NCBI RefSeq assembly: GCF_021021435.1
Contig: NZ_JAINWI010000014.1
Location: 186,001 to 250,000, forward strand
Length of the DNA stretch: 64,000 nt
Source of the DNA: Seohaeicola saemankumensis
GTDB lineage: Bacteria; Pseudomonadota; Alphaproteobacteria; Rhodobacterales; Rhodobacteraceae
Reading direction: 5' to 3'
The position numbers and the translations under genes were made by a program. Each line of letters starts with the position of its first letter. Within the stretch, counting starts at the first letter, position 1. Below are positions 19,818 to 29,278 of the stretch, piece after piece. Below the pieces are notes generated by a model. The model ran no database searches, was not told the origin of the DNA, and saw nothing but the letters and a program-made list of their open reading frames with translations.

Positions 19818-20992
19818 TTTACCACACTCCATTGCACCACGGGACGCGCGGCAGTCCAGCCGCGAAACCCGCCCAAGGCAGTCGCTTCGGCCAGATCGGC
19901 ACGCAACAGATGCCCGCCGTATCGCGCATGGCAAGCGGCCAGTTGCGCCTCGGTCTCAAGCGTGACCCCGTTGGCGACAAGACGGGATCCCTCCGGCAGA
20001 AGCGGCCAGAGCGCTTCATAAAGCGCCGCATCGCCACCGCCGCCCACGAAAACCGCATCCGGTGCAGGCAGGTCGCGCAGGGATTCGGGCGCACGGCCTT
20101 CGACCACCTGCATCCGCTGCGCCACACCGAACGCATCCGCATTGGCGCGGATATTGGCAACCCGCGCGGGCTTGGCCTCGATCGTGCAGGCCCGCCCCCC
20201 CGCCAGACACCATTCGACCGAGACCGAGCCCGATCCGCCACCGATATCCCAAAGCACCAATCCGGGACGCGGGGCCAACGCAGACAGGGTTAGCGCCCGC
20301 ACGGGCCGTTTGGTGATCTGCCCGTCATGCGCGAAAAGATCATCCGGTAAACCCGATGCGCGCGGCAGGCCTGCGTCGCGCGGCAGATCGGCCCCGTCCA
20401 GCGCCACGGCGACGGGGACCGTGATATCATCCCACTTTGAACCTTCGCGTATCCGCTCGCGCGGGCCGCCCAAAGCCTCGCAAATTGTCATCCGTGTTGC
20501 CGCAAGGCCGTTGTCGCGCAGCCAGTTGTGCAACTCGGCCACCGCTGACGCGTCGCGCAGGGTGCAGATCACCCGCACATCGCGCGCCAGCACAGGCCGC
20601 AGCCGTGTCAAGGGTGCGGCATGCAGACCAAGACAGATCACATCCTCAAGCCGCCAACCCAACCGCCCCGCCACCAGCGAGAATGTCCCCGCCACCGGAA
20701 AGCTGCGCCATTCGTCAGGGGACAGATGCGCCGCAACCGAGCCGCCCGCGCCGAACCAGAACGGATCGCCCGATACCAGCATGGCGACTGCGCGCCCGCG
20801 CAAAGCCAGCAAAGGTGCCAGATCGAAAGGCACCTTCCATGCTTTCCCCTTGGCCCCGACCTGCGCCAGTTCCAGATGTCGTGGCCCGCCAAAGACGATT
20901 TCCGCATGCTCCAGCGCGGCACGGCTTGCACCTGACACCCCCGCTAGTCCATCCTCGCCCAGACCGATGATCGACAACCAGGGCTCAGACAT
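19814..20992 (-). CDS. cobL: Precorrin-6B methyltransferase/decarboxylase CobL
   Basis: A 392-residue two-domain enzyme. The CbiE-like tetrapyrrole methylase half (about 1-200: LSIIGLGEDG, VSGDPFWFG) is fused to a CbiT-like class I SAM methyltransferase half (LVLWDIGGGSGSVSVEWCL, FVGGGGDAALYEALWPLL). It methylates C5 and C15 and decarboxylates the C12 acetate. Start ATG 20992 has AAGGA about 13 bases upstream. The start codon shares two bases with the start codon of cobK on the other strand. Confidence 0.94.
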   Translation of the reverse strand: MSEPWLSIIGLGEDGLAGVSGASRAALEHAEIVFGGPRHLELAQVGAKGKAWKVPFDLAPLLALRGRAVAMLVSGDPFWFGAGGSVAAHLSPDEWRSFPVAGTFSLVAGRLGWRLEDVICLGLHAAPLTRLRPVLARDVRVICTLRDASAVAELHNWLRDNGLAATRMTICEALGGPRERIREGSKWDDITVPVAVALDGADLPRDAGLPRASGLPDDLFAHDGQITKRPVRALTLSALAPRPGLVLWDIGGGSGSVSVEWCLAGGRACTIEAKPARVANIRANADAFGVAQRMQVVEGRAPESLRDLPAPDAVFVGGGGDAALYEALWPLLPEGSRLVANGVTLETEAQLAACHARYGGHLLRADLAEATALGGFRGWTAARPVVQWSVVK

Positions 20993-21749
20993 GACACGCA
21001 TCCTTTTGCTTGGCGGCACGACCGAGGCCAGCGCCCTGGCGCAACGTCTGGCTGACACCGGCGCGGATGCGGTATTTTCCTATGCGGGGCGCACCGATGC
21101 GCCCCTGTCGCAGCCCCTGCCCACGCGGATCGGCGGCTTTGGCGGGGTCGAGGGCCTGACGCACTATCTGCGTGACCAATCCATCACCCATGTCGTCGAC
21201 GCCACCCACCCTTTCGCCGCAGAAATGAGCGGCAACACCGTGCAGGCCTGCGGCCTGACCCACACCGCACTGATCGCACTGGAGCGTCCGGCATGGCAGG
21301 CGCAAAGCGGTGATAACTGGACTTGCGTGCCCGATATCGCAGCGGCAGTGGATGCCCTGCCCGACCAACCCGCCCGCGTGTTTCTGGCTATCGGCAAACA
21401 GAACCTTGCCGCTTTCGCCCGCAGGCCACAGCATCACTACCTGTTGCGCCTTGTCGATGCCGGACCCGTGCCGCTGCCACAGGCCAGCACGATCATCGCG
21501 CGCGGTCCCTTTGATGTGGCGGGCGATACAGCCGTGATGCGGGATCATGCGATCACCCATATCGTCGCCAAGAATGCCGGCGGCGCGGGCGCTGCGGCCA
21601 AGCTGGGTGCTGCGCGCGCGCTTCATCTGCCGGTCATCATGATCGACCGGCCCGCCTTGCCCCCGCGCCAACTGGCGGGCAGCGTGGACGAGGTTCTGGC
21701 GTGGCTTGATCATTCCGGCACCGGATCGGACACGGAGCGCGGCGTATAA
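20991..21749 (+). CDS. cobK: Precorrin-6A reductase CobK, inverted inside the cob operon
   Basis: A 252-residue NADPH-dependent reductase: MTRILLLGGTTEASALAQ dinucleotide-binding start, THVVDATHPFAAEMS and the KNAGGAGAAAKLGAAR loop near the C terminus. It reduces precorrin-6A to 6B. It occupies exactly the ~720-bp gap between cobJ and cobL but runs opposite to them. Its ATG overlaps the cobL ATG (CATG) and its 3' end overlaps cobJ by 40 bp. An AGGG seven bases before the ATG lies inside cobL. Its promoter must therefore sit inside cobL or further away. Confidence 0.94.
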   Translation: MTRILLLGGTTEASALAQRLADTGADAVFSYAGRTDAPLSQPLPTRIGGFGGVEGLTHYLRDQSITHVVDATHPFAAEMSGNTVQACGLTHTALIALERPAWQAQSGDNWTCVPDIAAAVDALPDQPARVFLAIGKQNLAAFARRPQHHYLLRLVDAGPVPLPQASTIIARGPFDVAGDTAVMRDHAITHIVAKNAGGAGAAAKLGAARALHLPVIMIDRPALPPRQLAGSVDEVLAWLDHSGTGSDTERGV

Positions 21750-22459
21750 AGCCAGCGCCCGACCTGCCGCGTGGCCGCATTGCCCACGATCACAACGGTC
21801 CGCATATCCGCCATCTCCGGCGTGGCCTCGGCCAGTGTCACGGTGTTCAAATCCTCGTCCGCCGTGCTCACCGCACGGGCAAACAGGATCAGCCGCGCCG
21901 GTTCGCATTCCTCGCGCAGAATCTCCAGCACGCGGTTAAACTGGTGCGGGCGCGACTTCGAACGCGGGTTATAAAACGCCATCGCAAAGCCGCCTTGCGC
22001 CGCGTGACGCAATCGCCGCTCGACCTCGGCAAAGGGTTTGAGGTTGTCGCTCAGATTGATCGCGCAGAAATCATGGCCCAAGGGTGCACCCGCCCGCGCC
22101 GCAGCCGCCAGCATCGCGGTAATGCCGGGCATGATACGGATATCTGTTGCGTGATAGTCCGGCCTGCCCTCCAAAGCCTCGAACAAGGCAGAGGCCATAG
22201 CAAAGACACCCGGATCACCGGAAGAGACTATCACCACCCGCCGCCCCTCGGCCGCCAGCCGCAGCGCCAGCCCCGCGCGGTCAAGCTCTACACGGTTGTC
22301 GGACGGATGCAGCGTCAGCCCGTCGCGCGGGGCCACCCGTGCGACATAGGGAATATAGCCGACGATATCCGTCGCCGCGGCCAGCGCCGCTGTCACCTCG
22401 GGCGTGACCAATACGTCAGAACCCGGTCCAAGACCCGCAACTGTGACCCAGCCCGTCAT
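21710..22459 (-). CDS. cobJ: Precorrin-3B C17-methyltransferase CobJ
   Basis: A 249-residue tetrapyrrole methylase: VTVAGLGPGSDVLVTPEV N terminus, VIVSSGDPGVFAMASA, then GHDFCAINLSDNLKP, the CobJ-specific segment, and AFYNPRSKSRPHQ. It performs ring contraction and C17 methylation. The start at 22459 overlaps the cobI stop (ATGA). Its last 40 bp overlap the end of convergent cobK. Confidence 0.95.
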   Translation of the reverse strand: MTGWVTVAGLGPGSDVLVTPEVTAALAAATDIVGYIPYVARVAPRDGLTLHPSDNRVELDRAGLALRLAAEGRRVVIVSSGDPGVFAMASALFEALEGRPDYHATDIRIMPGITAMLAAAARAGAPLGHDFCAINLSDNLKPFAEVERRLRHAAQGGFAMAFYNPRSKSRPHQFNRVLEILREECEPARLILFARAVSTADEDLNTVTLAEATPEMADMRTVVIVGNAATRQVGRWLYTPRSVSDPVPE

Positions 22460-23226
22460 TCCGGCGCGCCAATCTCGGGCCGCCGCCCTTGTCCGTGGAC
22501 CAGCACGATCGCGAAATAGGGGCAATCGGCGTCATCCACCTCGGCCAGACGCGCAATCCGCTGGTTCGTCATCGTGCCCCGCTCGATCAGCCATGCATCC
22601 GCAAGCCGTCCGGCTGTCGCCAACGCGCGGCGCACCCGTGGCAGATTGCGCCCTGTCTTCATGATCGCCAGCGCATCTGCCGCCTGCATATGCCGGACCA
22701 GATCACCCTCGGGCAGCGTGCCCATCAGCACGGTCAGCACATCGTCGCCCCAAGTGATGGGCTGGCCCGTCGCATTCCAGCAGCCGACCATGCCGGGGAT
22801 GGCAGGGATCACATCCACCGGCACATGATCTTTCAGCCGTGTATAAAGATGCATGAATGAGCCATAGAAAAATGGATCACCCTCGCAGAGCACCACCACT
22901 TCGGCCCCCTGTGTCACCAGCGTTTTCAGGCGCTGCGCCCAGTCGTCATAGAAAGCGGCCAGAAGACGGATGTATTCGGGGTTGTCAAAGGGCAGTTCTG
23001 TCGTGACAGGATATTCCATCGGATATTCAACAGCATCCGCCGCCAGCATCCCCTCGACGATCCGGCGCGCCTGTCCGGGACGTCCGGCTTTGCGAAAAAA
23101 GGCGATATGATGCGCCGCGCGAATTGCGCGGTCGGCCCGTACCGACATGAGGTCGGGATCGCCGGGGCCAAGCCCTGCACAAATAATGCGGCCTCCGGTT
23201 TTGCCCGTCATGGTGTCCATAGTCAT
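22456..23226 (-). CDS. cobI: Precorrin-2 C20-methyltransferase CobI
   Basis: A 256-residue tetrapyrrole methylase. RIICAGLGPGDPDLMSVRADRAI, VVLCEGDPFFYGSFMHLY and IPAIPGMVGCWNATGQPITWGDD are the CobI/CbiL landmarks. It methylates C20 of precorrin-2 and so commits the intermediate to corrins. Start ATG 23226 overlaps the cobH stop. The much longer open frame upstream is cobH out of frame. Confidence 0.95.
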   Translation of the reverse strand: MTMDTMTGKTGGRIICAGLGPGDPDLMSVRADRAIRAAHHIAFFRKAGRPGQARRIVEGMLAADAVEYPMEYPVTTELPFDNPEYIRLLAAFYDDWAQRLKTLVTQGAEVVVLCEGDPFFYGSFMHLYTRLKDHVPVDVIPAIPGMVGCWNATGQPITWGDDVLTVLMGTLPEGDLVRHMQAADALAIMKTGRNLPRVRRALATAGRLADAWLIERGTMTNQRIARLAEVDDADCPYFAIVLVHGQGRRPEIGAPE

Positions 23227-23852
23227 TCCTTGCGGCTGGCCAGCGCATTGACAGCGGCCACCGTAATGGCCGAACCGCCCAGACGCCCCGCGACGATAAC
23301 CGACGGCACCGGCGGCGCCGCCATCAGCGCCTCTTTCGATTCCATCGCGCCGACAAATCCGACCGGACAGCCGATGATCGCCGCAGGGCGCGGGCAATCG
23401 GGGTCTTCCAGCATGTTGAGCAGATGGAACAGGGCGGTCGGCGCGTTCCCGATAGCCACCACCGCGCCTGCCAGATGCGGCCGCCACAATTCCAGCGCGG
23501 CAGCCGAGCGTGTATTGCCCATCTTGGCCGCGAGCGTTGGCACGGAGGGATCGCGCAGCGTGCAGATGACCTGATTGGCTGCAGGCAAGCGCGTGCGCGT
23601 GATCCCTTCGCTGACCATATGCGCGTCGCACAGGATCGGCGCGCCCGCCTCGAGTGCGGCGCGTGCGGCAATCGCCATACCGGGGGTAAAGCGCACATGC
23701 GCCTCCAGCCCGACCATGCCAGCGGCATGGATCATCCGCACGACTACGATCTCTTCTTCCGGCGTGAAGCGCGCCAGATCAGCCTCGGCGCGGATCGTGG
23801 CAAAGGATTGCAGATAAATCGCGGCCCCGTCGGTTTCATAGAGATGCGGCAT
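23223..23852 (-). CDS. cobH: Precorrin-8X methylmutase CobH
   Basis: A 209-residue protein, standard length. The catalytic proton donor is His42 in RMIHAAGMVGLE; ILCDAHMVSEGITR and GCPVGFVGAMESKEAL line the active site of this family. It moves the C11 methyl to C12, giving hydrogenobyrinic acid. It starts one base into the cobG stop (TGATG). Confidence 0.96.
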   Translation of the reverse strand: MPHLYETDGAAIYLQSFATIRAEADLARFTPEEEIVVVRMIHAAGMVGLEAHVRFTPGMAIAARAALEAGAPILCDAHMVSEGITRTRLPAANQVICTLRDPSVPTLAAKMGNTRSAAALELWRPHLAGAVVAIGNAPTALFHLLNMLEDPDCPRPAAIIGCPVGFVGAMESKEALMAAPPVPSVIVAGRLGGSAITVAAVNALASRKE

Positions 23853-24991
23853 CAGAACGGACCTTTCGCAATGATAGCGGTTTCGCTGAGGTCTTTGACC
23901 TCAGGCGCATCCTGCGCGCAACCCCCTTGGATCAGGTCAAAGCCCTGCGCGGTGCCCACCAGCGTTACATCAGCCCGCGACGGATGGGCGCAGCCCTTGG
24001 CGCAGCCCGAGACATGCAGCAAACGCCCTTGTGGTACTTGCACGGCCAAACGGCGGGCCAGATCGCGCACAGGTTGTTGCGCCTGCAAACAGCCCGGCTT
24101 GCCGGTGCAAGCCACGACACGGCGCAACGGATCATCGGGCGTCACAATCAGATCAGGCATGTCAGGCAGCAAGGTCAGCCCCTCGACCAGCAGCATCCGC
24201 CACGGCGACACCCGCAGATCGCCGAAAACCGCAAGGGCGGCCAACGTGTCCGCCTGCATCTGTCCAAAGGCAAAACCGACCAGCGCGCCCTGTGGCACCA
24301 ATCCCGGTGCGGGGGGGGCCATGGCTTGGGCAGGCTGCACGGTTCCTTCCAAGCTGCCCATTGGCAAAACCCCGCGCCGGACCATTGCGGCCATGCGTCC
24401 ACGCCCGTCCGTCACGCCGCCTGCATCCACGAACCACTGTGCCAAGGCCACTGCCCGCGCCGGAGCCTCCTGCGCGGTCACCCGCGCACCCAGATCGGCG
24501 CCGTCGCAGCGCAGGATCAAGCCGCCATCCGCAGCCCGTTCCAGCCGGATATCGGCAGCAATGTCCCGTAGCACAGGGGCTGTGCCGCTATCGACCGCAA
24601 AGCCGAACTTCCCCGGAAGGTCGGGTGCATGGGTCAGAGCCTGGCCCAGACTTGCGGCCAGATCATCTGTCGCGGCATCGGCAAAAGGTGTTACCAGCAC
24701 ATTGCGCCGCGCCTCGGCCTGTGCGTCGGCATCTATCAGGTCCAACGCGCGCAGATCGTCGATCAACGGGCCATGCGTTGCCGCAGACACACCGCGCAGT
24801 TGCACATTACCCCGCGATGACAGATCAATCAGCCCGTTGCCATGCGCCGCCGCTGCCGCAGCGATTCCTGCCCCCTGCGTCGCTGTCAGCCGCCCGCCGC
24901 GTGGCCGCACGCGAACCACCAACCCGTCACCCGACAGCATCGGCCGCAGGGCACCGGGGCACCAGCCCATCACGGCAAAGGCCCTGGCCAT
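23852..24991 (-). CDS. cobG: Precorrin-3B synthase CobG
   Basis: A 379-residue sulfite/nitrite-reductase-like oxygenase. Half-domains repeat LSGDGLVVRVRPRGGRLTATQ and LIDLSSRGNVQLRG. The 4Fe-4S/siroheme-type cysteines appear in ACTGKPGCLQA and LHVSGCAKGCAHPSRAD. It uses O2 to hydroxylate C20, which marks the aerobic pathway. I trimmed the start to ATG 24991, one base into the cobN stop (TGATG); extra upstream residues are cobN out of frame. Confidence 0.94.
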   Translation of the reverse strand: MARAFAVMGWCPGALRPMLSGDGLVVRVRPRGGRLTATQGAGIAAAAAAHGNGLIDLSSRGNVQLRGVSAATHGPLIDDLRALDLIDADAQAEARRNVLVTPFADAATDDLAASLGQALTHAPDLPGKFGFAVDSGTAPVLRDIAADIRLERAADGGLILRCDGADLGARVTAQEAPARAVALAQWFVDAGGVTDGRGRMAAMVRRGVLPMGSLEGTVQPAQAMAPPAPGLVPQGALVGFAFGQMQADTLAALAVFGDLRVSPWRMLLVEGLTLLPDMPDLIVTPDDPLRRVVACTGKPGCLQAQQPVRDLARRLAVQVPQGRLLHVSGCAKGCAHPSRADVTLVGTAQGFDLIQGGCAQDAPEVKDLSETAIIAKGPF

Positions 24992-27900
24992 CACGCGCCC
25001 GCCTCCAGAGCGGCAGCAATCGAGTTGCGCCGCGTCACCCACAGACCCGCATCGCGCAGGCGCTGGAACATATCGCGCAGCGCCGCAAGCGCCGCAGGGT
25101 TTTCGGCCTGCATGAAGTCCACGAGATCGTCGCGGCCAAGCGTCGCCTCGTGATAGGCGTCAAACAGATGCGGCGGCACGACACCTGCCAGATGCGCGAA
25201 AGCCGCCATGTTTTCCAGTGTCGCGGTGATTTCGGCGGCACCGCGGAAACCATGCGCCATCATCCCGTCCGCCCAAGCGGGGTTGCTGGCGCGGGCGCGC
25301 ACAACGCGGGCGATCTCTTCGGTCAGGCCGCGCGCGCGCGGGCGGTCGGGTTGGGTCGCGTCCAGATGGTAAAGCGCAGGTGCGGCTGCCCCGATCCGCG
25401 CCATCGCAGCGGCAAAGCCCGCCTCATGCGCGGCATAATCGCCGGCCAGCAGCAGATCGCTTTCGGGCAGATCCTGCGCATGCACGAAACTGTCGGCCCC
25501 GTGCAACCGCGCCTCAAGCCCTGCACGGTCATCGCGCGATTGCCCGTCGGCGCCGATAGCCCAGCTTGACGCGGCAAGCCATGCCTCGCCCGCAGCCGCG
25601 CGCGCCTCGTCGGTGAAATCATCCATCACAGCGCCCATGCCCAGACCGTACTGGCCGGGTTTGGGGCCGAACACACGGGCGGCCTTGGCGCGGTAGGGGT
25701 TAAAATCATCCGCCTCGTCCCGCTCGGCCAAAGCGGCTGCACCTGTCTCGAACAAGGTCGCCAGACCGGGGAACACATCGCGGAACAGGCCCGACACCCG
25801 CAAGGTCACGTCGATACGCGGGCGGTCCAGTAGCGCCAGCGGCACGACCTCGACCCCCGACACCCGCGCCGATCCCGCATCCCAGACTGGGACGAGTCCC
25901 GCCAGATGCAGCGCCATCGCGAACTCCTCGCCCGCTGTGCGCATCGTGGCACTGCCCCACAGGTCGATGACCAGACCGCGCGGCCAGTCGCCGTGATCCT
26001 GCAAATGCTTGCGCAACACCTCTTCGGCCAGCTTGACGCCTTGGGCATGGGCGGCGCGCGAGGGCACGGCGCGCGGATCGACCGCATAAAGATTACGCCC
26101 TGTCGGCAGCACGTCCGAGCGCCCTCTTGCGGGCGATCCTGACGGCCCTGCCGCCACGCGTTTGCCCGCAAGTGCACGGAGCAGCCCGTCCCGTTCCGCA
26201 TCGCCGCAAGCACCGCGCCCCAGAACATGCAGCCCGTCGCCATACTGGCTTTCCTTGATATCACAAACAAAACGATCCAGCCGCGTCAGCGCCTCGGCAG
26301 GGCTAGCATCTGCGGGCAGAGCCAGATCAGCCTCGACCCCCGAAGCGCGGGCCTCGCCCAGAATATCGCCGATCAGACGGTCACGCCGCGCAGGGTCCAG
26401 CCCGTCAGCAGTGGAAAACTCGTCCAGAAGGCGTTCCAGCCGCTGCATGCCCGCTGGAATCTCGGCCTGCACCAAGGGCGGCGGCAGATGGCCCAGCGTC
26501 AGCGCGCCGATGCGCCGCTTGGCCTGCGCTGCTTCGCCCGGATCGTTCACGATGAACGGATAGATCACCGGCAAAGTGCCGATCAGCGCCTCTGGCCAGC
26601 AATCCTCGGACAGGGCCACGGATTTGCCCGGAAGCCATTCCAGCGTGCCATGCGCGCCCATATGGATCAGCGCATGCGGCGCCTGCGCCCGCAGCCAAAG
26701 ATAAAACGCCACATAGCCGTGGCGCGGTGTGCGGGACAGGTCGTGATAGTCATCATCGCGCTGCACGACACTGCCGCGCTCGGGTTGCAGTGCCACCAGC
26801 GCGCTGCCCCGTTGCAGCGCCGCAAACCGGAACACGGCCCCGTTGCAAGCCGGATCATCCGCCGGATCGCCCCATGCCGCTGATAGATCGTCGCGCAAGC
26901 TTTGCGGCAAAGCCTCCAACCCGGCCAGATAATCGTCCAGCGGCCAGTCCAGCCGCGCCTCCATCAATGCGGCGCCCAGCCCGTCGCCCGCCGCCACATC
27001 ATAACCAGCAGTTGCCAGATCAGCCAGCAGCGCCTCGGTCGAGGCCAGCGCATCCATCCCCACCGCATGCGCCAGTTGATGCGCTCGCCCCGGATAGGTG
27101 GACAGCACCAACGCCAGTTTCCGCGTGTCCGCCGCCGCAACCGCCAGTTCATGCCACGCCTTGATCTTGCCCACGACAGACGCCACACGCGCCGCATCCG
27201 CCCGATGCGCGAAGCGCGAGAATTGCAGATCGGGATCGCGCTTGCCGGGTGATTTGAACGATACAAGCCCGGCGAACATGCGCCCGTCCACTTCGGGCAA
27301 GACGACATGCATCGCAAGATCCGCAGGCGACAGCCCGCGATCGGACATAGCCCAGTCACGCCGGCGCGCCGTGGAAAGCGCCACCTGGAACACCGGACAA
27401 TCGGCACTGTCGAAGGGTGTCGTCCCATCCTCGCCCCGCGCCGAAAACGCCGTCGCATTCACAATCGCCACAGGCGGCACCTGATCCAGCCAAGGGCGCA
27501 GCCAATCCGACAATCCGGCCGCCTTGAGCGAGGGCGCGAACACCCCGCAAGCCGCGAAACCTGCATCACGCAGCGCGCGGATCAAAGCATCCACCGGCGA
27601 TGTATCCGCCGCTGTCAGATAGGAGCGGTAGAAGCTGACCAGCACAAAGGGCTGCCCCTCGGGTGGTGCTGCGATCACGCCCTGTTCGGGATCGTAGAAA
27701 CCCATATCTGGCACGCGTTTGTTGCCGGGCACAGGCCCCGCATAAAGCCCCGCCGCGATACAGAGCTGCGCCAAAGCCGCCTGTGCCGCAACCGCGCCAC
27801 CTGCCTCGCACAGCTCGGTCAGGCGCCGCAGGGTCGAGACCGGCAGCGTCGACAGCGCATCGAGCGCCGGATCGGGCCGCCCGTCCGCCGGCAGCACCGC

Positions 27901-28233
27901 CAAAGCGATACCTTGCCGCCGCGCGAGATCCTGAATCGAGGCCAGACCGTAGGGCCAATAGGCCTCGCCCCCGATCAGGCGGATCAGGATTGCCTTGGCT
28001 CCCGACAGCGTATTCTCGATATAGGTATCAACCGAAACAGGGTGCTTCAGCGCCACGATGTTTTGCAGGCGCAGGGATGGCAAAGCCCCCGCCGCCCGAT
28101 GCCAGCCCGCCGCGAAAGCCCCCAGATCGCTGTCGGAAAAGGACATCACCACCAGATCGGCCGGATCTTGTCCGGGATCGAACGGGGTTTCAGCCTCCTC
28201 CAGACCGTGGGATTCGCGGAAGACGACGTGCAT
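24991..28233 (-). CDS. cobN: Cobaltochelatase large subunit CobN
   Basis: A 1080-residue magnesium-chelatase-H-like subunit that holds hydrogenobyrinic acid a,c-diamide and Co2+ while CobS/CobT (not in this window) supply ATPase power. The N terminus MHVVFRESHGLEEAE and the IENTLSGAKAILIRLIGGEAYWPYG region, then PLDDYLAGLEALP, HGTLEWLPGKSVALSEDCWPEALIGTLPVIYPFIVNDPGEAAQAKRR in the core, and LVIDLWGSATMRTAGEEFAMAL are all intact. It is ten bases from cobW and overlaps cobG, so it is mid-operon. Confidence 0.96.
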   Translation of the reverse strand: MHVVFRESHGLEEAETPFDPGQDPADLVVMSFSDSDLGAFAAGWHRAAGALPSLRLQNIVALKHPVSVDTYIENTLSGAKAILIRLIGGEAYWPYGLASIQDLARRQGIALAVLPADGRPDPALDALSTLPVSTLRRLTELCEAGGAVAAQAALAQLCIAAGLYAGPVPGNKRVPDMGFYDPEQGVIAAPPEGQPFVLVSFYRSYLTAADTSPVDALIRALRDAGFAACGVFAPSLKAAGLSDWLRPWLDQVPPVAIVNATAFSARGEDGTTPFDSADCPVFQVALSTARRRDWAMSDRGLSPADLAMHVVLPEVDGRMFAGLVSFKSPGKRDPDLQFSRFAHRADAARVASVVGKIKAWHELAVAAADTRKLALVLSTYPGRAHQLAHAVGMDALASTEALLADLATAGYDVAAGDGLGAALMEARLDWPLDDYLAGLEALPQSLRDDLSAAWGDPADDPACNGAVFRFAALQRGSALVALQPERGSVVQRDDDYHDLSRTPRHGYVAFYLWLRAQAPHALIHMGAHGTLEWLPGKSVALSEDCWPEALIGTLPVIYPFIVNDPGEAAQAKRRIGALTLGHLPPPLVQAEIPAGMQRLERLLDEFSTADGLDPARRDRLIGDILGEARASGVEADLALPADASPAEALTRLDRFVCDIKESQYGDGLHVLGRGACGDAERDGLLRALAGKRVAAGPSGSPARGRSDVLPTGRNLYAVDPRAVPSRAAHAQGVKLAEEVLRKHLQDHGDWPRGLVIDLWGSATMRTAGEEFAMALHLAGLVPVWDAGSARVSGVEVVPLALLDRPRIDVTLRVSGLFRDVFPGLATLFETGAAALAERDEADDFNPYRAKAARVFGPKPGQYGLGMGAVMDDFTDEARAAAGEAWLAASSWAIGADGQSRDDRAGLEARLHGADSFVHAQDLPESDLLLAGDYAAHEAGFAAAMARIGAAAPALYHLDATQPDRPRARGLTEEIARVVRARASNPAWADGMMAHGFRGAAEITATLENMAAFAHLAGVVPPHLFDAYHEATLGRDDLVDFMQAENPAALAALRDMFQRLRDAGLWVTRRNSIAAALEAGA

Positions 28234-28242
28234 AGCGGTGAC

Positions 28243-29277
28243 TTAGCCCCTCAGAACACTATGGATCGCGGCAGGATCGATATTGTCATGTTCCGCAATC
28301 ACCACAAGACGCGACTGGCGCGGGCTGTCGCCCCAAGGACGGTCGAACTGGTGGCGCACGCGTTCCCCCACGGCTTGCAACAGCAGGCGCATCGGCTTGC
28401 CTGCGACGGCAATATAGCCTTTCACGCGCAGGATATCCTGCTCGCGGGCAAGGCGCTGCACACGGGCGACCAGTTCGTCGATATCCGCGACCTCGTCCAG
28501 TTCAATCACGACCGAGTCGAAATCCTCGTGCTCGTGATCGTCATGCCCGTCATGGTGGCTGGGGCGCGCGTCCAGATCATCCTCGGCCGCCGCATTCAGA
28601 CCAAGGATCACGCGCGGGTCAATCACTCCGTCCGTCATGGCGATGATCGGCAGCTTGCGCGGGGTTTCCGCCTCGATCACCTTGCGGGCCGCAGCCAGAC
28701 CCGCCTCGCCCGCCAGATCCGCCTTGGACATCAGCACCACATCGGCGCAGGCGATCTGGTCCTCGAACACCTCGGACAGGGGTGTCTCGTGATCCAGACT
28801 GTCATCCGCCAGACGCTGTGCATCGACCGCCGCCACATCGGGGGCAAAACGGCCTGCCGCAACAGCCTCGGCGTCGGCCAGTGCAACAACGCCGTCCACT
28901 GTGATTTTCGAGCGGATCGCAGGCCAGTCGAAGGCCTTGAGCAAGGGCTTTGGCAGCGCCAGACCCGATGTTTCAATCAGTATATGGTCAGGTCGCTGGG
29001 GCATGGCCAGAAGTGCCTCGATCGTGGGGATGAAATCGTCGGCCACGGTGCAGCAGATGCACCCGTTGGCCAGTTCCACGATATTCTCGACAGGGCAGTT
29101 GTCATCCGCGCAGGATTTCAGGATATCGCCATCCACCCCCACCGTGCCGAACTCGTTCACCAGAATAGCCAGACGCTTGCCCTGCGGGTTCATCATCAGA
29201 TGCCGGATCAGCGTGGTCTTGCCCGATCCCAGGAATCCGGTGATCACGGTAACGGGTATTTTCGTCAGGTCGGACAT
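28243..29277 (-). CDS. cobW: Cobalamin biosynthesis GTPase CobW (COG0523 metallochaperone)
   Basis: A 344-residue GTPase: Walker A GFLGSGKTTL (14-23), metal-binding C-x-C-C in NGCICCTVADD, and a histidine/aspartate-rich loop SHHDGHDDHEHED about residue 240 that probably gathers Co2+. The C-terminal CobW_C domain follows. It most likely delivers cobalt to CobN, which is next in the operon. Start ATG 29277 lies one base from the end of the upstream DUF1636 gene; the longer frame lacks homology. Confidence 0.94.
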   Translation of the reverse strand: MSDLTKIPVTVITGFLGSGKTTLIRHLMMNPQGKRLAILVNEFGTVGVDGDILKSCADDNCPVENIVELANGCICCTVADDFIPTIEALLAMPQRPDHILIETSGLALPKPLLKAFDWPAIRSKITVDGVVALADAEAVAAGRFAPDVAAVDAQRLADDSLDHETPLSEVFEDQIACADVVLMSKADLAGEAGLAAARKVIEAETPRKLPIIAMTDGVIDPRVILGLNAAAEDDLDARPSHHDGHDDHEHEDFDSVVIELDEVADIDELVARVQRLAREQDILRVKGYIAVAGKPMRLLLQAVGERVRHQFDRPWGDSPRQSRLVVIAEHDNIDPAAIHSVLRG

Positions 29278-29278
29278 G

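Noticed and set aside
20142-20990. N-terminal extension of cobK to 535 residues
   Set aside because: The extra residues are antisense to cobL; cobK homology begins at ATG 20991.
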